In this document: one piece after another, positions 60,968-64,000 of the stretch
Layout: every line of letters starts with the position of its first letter
Numbering within the stretch: position 1 is the stretch's first letter
Assembly (NCBI GenBank): GCA_963774155.1
Contig: CAVZDW010000003.1
Coordinates: 237,956-301,955, forward strand
Source of the DNA: DASSUW01 sp963774155
GTDB taxonomy: Bacteria; Actinomycetota; Thermoleophilia; Solirubrobacterales; Solirubrobacteraceae
Direction of reading: 5' to 3'
Length of the DNA: 64,000 nt
The notes under the pieces: generated by a model
Database searches by the model: none
Seen by the model: the letters and a program-made list of their open reading frames with translations, nothing else
What the model was told of the DNA's origin: nothing
Translations under genes and position numbers: made by a program

Positions 60968-61369
60968 ATGAGCATCGCCGACCAGGCCCGCAAGATCCCG
61001 GGGGTCGCGGCCGCCGAAGGCGCCATCACCGGCGTCGTGGCGACCGAGCAGGACCTCCCGATCGCCGACTACGACAAGCAGACGGCGGAGGACATCGCCG
61101 CGCGCCTCAACGGCTTCAGCCAGCGCGAGCTGCGGACGATCGACGCCTACGAGCGCAAGCACGAGAACCGCGCGACGATCACCGACAAGATCGCCAAGCT
61201 GACCGGCGAGGAGCCGTGGTCGGGCTACGACGAGCAGAGCGTCGACGCCATCACCACGACCCTGCGCGACGCCGACGAGAACACCGCGGCCGCCGTGCGC
61301 ACCTACGAGCGCCAGCGCAAGAACCGGACCGGCGTCGTCGACGCCGCCGACGTGCGCATCGGCCGCTAG
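60968..61369 (+). CDS. Helical-repeat protein, duplicate of the upstream gene's C-terminus
   Basis: This 133-residue protein starts SIADQARKIPGVAAAEGAITG, matching the basic linker of the upstream protein. Two repeats follow (YDKQTAEDIAARL...AYERKHENRATI and YDEQSVDAITTTL...TYERQRKNRTGVV). It lacks the ferritin-like domain. It evidently arose by partial tandem duplication, or the upstream gene by fusion. ACAGGAG precedes the ATG. Function unknown; the repeats may mediate oligomerisation. Confidence 0.75.
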   Translation: MSIADQARKIPGVAAAEGAITGVVATEQDLPIADYDKQTAEDIAARLNGFSQRELRTIDAYERKHENRATITDKIAKLTGEEPWSGYDEQSVDAITTTLRDADENTAAAVRTYERQRKNRTGVVDAADVRIGR

Positions 61370-61412
61370 CCGCAGTACCGACCCTGACTAACCCAGAACC
61401 CAGGAGCACCGC

Positions 61413-61718
61413 ATGACCACCATGGAAACGAATGATCGCGTCGCCGCGACGAACCACCGCAGCGAGCGTCACCTGAGCACCGAGACCAAGGGCGCCACCA
61501 AGACGACCGAGTTCTACGCGTACGTCGCCGCGACCGTCGGCGTGCTGCTCGCCGGGCTGCTCACCAAGGCCGGCGACGGCCACGACGACCGCCTCGCCGC
61601 CTCCGAGACGTGGCTGATCGTCGGGATCCTCACCGTCGGCTACATGATCAGCCGCGGGCTGGCGAAGTCCGGCAGCCGCGAGCCCTACACCGAGACCAGC
61701 GGCACCTCCAACCGCTGA
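61413..61718 (+). CDS. Small two-helix membrane protein (101 aa)
   Basis: Polar N-terminus (about 30 residues), helix EFYAYVAATVGVLLAGLLTKAG, a charged loop GDGHDDRLAASE, a second helix WLIVGILTVGYMISRGLA and a polar tail. No family recognised. It follows CAGGAGCACCGC, the same style of ribosome site as the gene before, so the three genes from 59893 probably form one operon. Confidence 0.7.
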   Translation: MTTMETNDRVAATNHRSERHLSTETKGATKTTEFYAYVAATVGVLLAGLLTKAGDGHDDRLAASETWLIVGILTVGYMISRGLAKSGSREPYTETSGTSNR

Positions 61719-61725
61719 CCGGCCT

Positions 61726-61756
61726 CGGCGGTCGCCCCTTCGCGGGGCGGCCGCCG
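61726..61756. terminator. Strong bidirectional hairpin
   Basis: CGGCGG-t-CGCCCC pairs with GGGGCG-g-CCGCCG around a 5-nt loop, 8 nt after the membrane-protein stop. It separates that operon from the convergent glgX. Confidence 0.75.
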
Positions 61757-61854
61757 ACGCTCACTCGGCCGGGCGCGCCCTCAGGGCGAGCGTCGCCGTG
61801 GACCGCGAGCACCGGGATCTCCCCGCCGTCCGGCGTTCGACCTGGAGCTCCACG

Positions 61855-63951
61855 TCAGCCCGTCCTGCGGAACAGCGCCAGGCTCCTCGCGTCCACCGTC
61901 GTGGCGGTGCCCGCCTCCACGCTGTCACCCTCGTTGAAGGCGTCCGCCGTGTCGAGCATCCGCAGCCAGCGGGCGCCCCACTCGCCGGCCGGCACCGTGA
62001 AGCTCAGCGGCTCATGGTGCGCGTTGAAGAGGACGAGGAACGAATCGTCCACCACGCGCTCGCCCCGCGGGTCCGGGCTGGGGATCGTCTCGCCGTTGAA
62101 GAAGACGCCGATCGCCTTGCCGAAGCCCGACGACCAGTCCTCGGCCTTCATCTCGGACCCGTCGGGGCGGAACCACGCGATGTCGGGCCCGTTCGCGCCC
62201 AGCGACTCGCCGTGGAAGAAGTGGCGCCGCCGGAAGACGGGGTGCGCGCGCCGGAAGGAGATCAGCCGCTGGGTGAACGCGAGCAGCGCGCCGTCCTCGT
62301 GGTCCCAGTCGAACCACGAGATCTCGTTGTCCTGGCAGTACGCGTTGTTGTTGCCGCCCTGCGTCCGCCCGATCTCGTCCCCGCCGAGGAGCATCGGGAT
62401 GCCCTGCGAGAGGAAGAGCGTCGCGAGGAAGGTGCGCCGGCGGCGCCCGCGCAGGTCGAGGATCTCCGGGTCGTCCGTCGGGCCCTCGGCGCCCGAGTTC
62501 CATGAGCGGTTGTGGCTCTCGCCGTCGGCTCCGCCCTCGCCGTTCGCCTCGTTGTGCTTCTCGTTGTAGGAGACCAGGTCGTTGAGCGTGAAGCCGTCGT
62601 GCGACGTGACGAAGTTCACGCTCGCCGAGGGCTGGCGCCCGTCGTCCTCGTAGAGGTCCGAGCTGCCGGTCAGGCGCGAGGCGAACTCGCCCAGCGTCTG
62701 CGGCTCGCCGCGCCAGTAGTCGCGCAAGGTGTCGCGGTACTTGCCGTTCCACTCGGACCACAGGGGCGGGAAGTTGCCGACCTGGTAGCCGCCCTCGCCG
62801 ACGTCCCACGGCTCGGCGATCAGCTTGACGCGCGAGACGACGGGGTCCTGCTGGATGAGGTCGAAGAACGCCGACAGCCGGTCGACCTCGTGGAACTGGC
62901 GCGCGAGCGTCGACGCGAGGTCGAAGCGGAAGCCGTCCACGTGCATGTCGGTGACCCAGTACCGCAGCGAGTCCATGATCAGCTGCAGCACGTGGGGATG
63001 GCGCATGTTCAGGCTGTTGCCGGTGCCCGTCGTGTCGTAGTAGTAGCGCCGATCGTCGTCCACGAGCCGGTAGTACGCGGCGTTGTCGATCCCCTTGAAC
63101 GAGAGGACCGGCCCGAGGTGGTTGCCCTCCGCCGTGTGGTTGTAGACGACGTCGAGGATCACCTCGATGCCCGCCGCGTGCAGGGCCTTGACCATCCACT
63201 TGAACTCCTGGACCTGCTGACCGTCCTGCCCCGACGACGAGTACTCGTTGTGCGGCGCGAGGAACCCGATCGAGTTGTAGCCCCAGTAGTTGCGCAGCCC
63301 GCGGTCGACGAGGTGCGAGTCGTGGACGAACTGGTGCACGGGCTGCAGCTCGACCGCCGTCACGTCGAGCGCGAGCAGGTACTCGATCGCGGCCGGATGC
63401 GCGAGGCCCGCGTAGGTCCCGCGCATCGGCTCGGGGATGTCGGGATGCTGCTCCGTGAACCCCTTGACGTGGACCTCGTAGATCACGCTGTCGTCGAGCG
63501 GCACGTTCGGGGCGCGATCGTTCGCCCAGTCGAAGAACGGGCTGGTCACGACGGACTTGGGCATGAACGGCGCGCTGTCGTCGTCGTTGGACGAGTTCTG
63601 GGGATCCGCGAAGCGGTACGGGAAGACCGCCTCGTCCCAGCGCACCGCTCCGTCGATGGCCGTCGCGTACGGGTCGAGCAGGAGCTTCGACGGGTTCGAG
63701 CGCTGCCCGCGAGCGAGATCGTGCGGGCCGTGGACGCGATAGCCGTAGCGCTGCCCCGGACCGATGTTGGGCGCGTAGCCGTGCCACACCCACGCCGCCA
63801 TCTCGGTCAGCCGCGTGCGCGTCTCGGTTCCGTCGGCGTCGAACAGGCAGAGCTCGACGAGCTCGGCCGCCTCCGAGAAGATCGCGAAGTTGGTGCCGAC
63901 GCCGTCGTAGTTCGCGCCCAGCGGGAACGGCGATCCTGGCCAGAGCTGCAT
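61855..63951 (-). CDS. glgX: Glycogen debranching enzyme GlgX
   Basis: This 698-residue GH13 isoamylase-type enzyme has an N-terminal CBM48-like domain (LGANYDGVGTNFAIFSEAAE), then the catalytic barrel with VILDVVYNHTAEGNHLGP, nucleophile Asp in VDGFRFDLA, acid/base Glu in LIAEPWDVG and transition-state Asp in FVTSHDGFTLNDL. It cleaves alpha-1,6 branches of limit-dextrin glycogen. The start MQLWPGSPFPLGA lies 4 nt after the upstream stop, so it is the second gene of an operon that enters from the right edge. Confidence 0.94.
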   Translation of the reverse strand: MQLWPGSPFPLGANYDGVGTNFAIFSEAAELVELCLFDADGTETRTRLTEMAAWVWHGYAPNIGPGQRYGYRVHGPHDLARGQRSNPSKLLLDPYATAIDGAVRWDEAVFPYRFADPQNSSNDDDSAPFMPKSVVTSPFFDWANDRAPNVPLDDSVIYEVHVKGFTEQHPDIPEPMRGTYAGLAHPAAIEYLLALDVTAVELQPVHQFVHDSHLVDRGLRNYWGYNSIGFLAPHNEYSSSGQDGQQVQEFKWMVKALHAAGIEVILDVVYNHTAEGNHLGPVLSFKGIDNAAYYRLVDDDRRYYYDTTGTGNSLNMRHPHVLQLIMDSLRYWVTDMHVDGFRFDLASTLARQFHEVDRLSAFFDLIQQDPVVSRVKLIAEPWDVGEGGYQVGNFPPLWSEWNGKYRDTLRDYWRGEPQTLGEFASRLTGSSDLYEDDGRQPSASVNFVTSHDGFTLNDLVSYNEKHNEANGEGGADGESHNRSWNSGAEGPTDDPEILDLRGRRRRTFLATLFLSQGIPMLLGGDEIGRTQGGNNNAYCQDNEISWFDWDHEDGALLAFTQRLISFRRAHPVFRRRHFFHGESLGANGPDIAWFRPDGSEMKAEDWSSGFGKAIGVFFNGETIPSPDPRGERVVDDSFLVLFNAHHEPLSFTVPAGEWGARWLRMLDTADAFNEGDSVEAGTATTVDARSLALFRRTG

Positions 63952-63955
63952 CCCG

Positions 63956-64000
63956 CTAGGCGGCCGCCATCTCGGGCGTGGCCTCGGCGGCCGTCTCACC
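63956..64000 (-). CDS. C-terminal fragment of an unidentified gene upstream of glgX
   Basis: Fourteen codons, GETAAEATPEMAAA, and a TAG stop are visible 4 nt before the glgX start. The frame is inferred from this tight spacing. The Ala/Glu-rich tail says nothing about identity; another glycogen or trehalose enzyme is likely only by context. Confidence 0.35.
   Translation of the reverse strand, partial: GETAAEATPEMAAA

Noticed and set aside
1..64000. tRNA, rRNA, riboswitch, insertion-sequence and prophage signals
   Set aside because: I read both strands for T-loop motifs, transposase motifs, integrase genes and terminal repeats and saw none that could be supported.

Overview
The window is very GC-rich, gene-dense actinobacterial DNA. 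Gene content suggests the class Thermoleophilia, order Solirubrobacterales: LuxR/NarL two-component genes, DUF1269/DUF6325/SHOCT proteins, a group III truncated globin, a holin-like/phosphodiesterase fusion and GlgX. That placement is inference from gene content and style; no rRNA or tRNA gene is visible to confirm it. I saw no phage, IS element or CRISPR array.

Layout. 1-9 kb: the end of a response-regulator gene, a truncated globin divergent from a thioredoxin-reductase-like enzyme, a copper operon (CsoR-type operator, short leader ORF, secreted protein, CopA), a flippase-like membrane protein, a cold-shock protein, small basic proteins and a subtilase. 9-24 kb: a CYTH protein, DUF4239, DUF6325, SHOCT and HerA-like genes, a DUF1254/DUF1214 protein, a MalT-like regulator, a tandem universal stress protein, and a minus-strand operon (RDD, AI-2E family, aldose epimerase). 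24-34 kb: a phosphodiesterase, a PAS protein, two large sensor kinases and a LuxR-type response regulator. 34-48 kb: one long run of overlapping genes, zwf - GH15 - GMC oxidoreductase - NDH-2 - cydABDC - SulP, which would link sugar oxidation to a cytochrome bd oxidase. 48-56 kb: DUF2252, ClC, YrhK-like, glutamate decarboxylase, a CPA2 antiporter and DUF2254, resembling an acid/ion-stress module. 56-64 kb: small stress proteins, a HAD phosphatase, a second class II amidotransferase, a ferritin-like protein with a duplicated neighbour, and GlgX.

The strongest novel signal is a 17-bp palindrome, consensus TCRYCCG-N3-CGGRTGA. It occurs 11 times, always at a gene border. In every case a -10-like hexamer (nAnnnT, weaker at one site) follows 21-23 bp downstream, most often exactly 22, which gives 14 promoters. 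Three sites are bidirectional. In ten promoters the start codon lies 6-10 bp after the -10, which implies leaderless mRNAs; in the other four a 29-38 nt gap leaves room for a leader, and at least three of those carry a clear Shine-Dalgarno. The geometry centres the palindrome near -43, the position of a class II activator. This looks like one regulon joining the sugar/NDH-2/bd-oxidase operon, gadB, a K+ channel, ClC/DUF2252, stress proteins and one of the sensor kinases. The LuxR-type regulator at 30197-30919 is the best local candidate to bind it, because its own promoter lacks the site and looks like a standard sigma70 promoter.

A caution on quality: at least eleven single-base indels, ten of them insertions, break otherwise intact genes (MalT-like, PAS, K+ channel, zwf twice, cydD, cydC, SulP three times, DUF2254). 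This pattern looks like residual sequencing error, not gene decay, so these genes are annotated across their full span.
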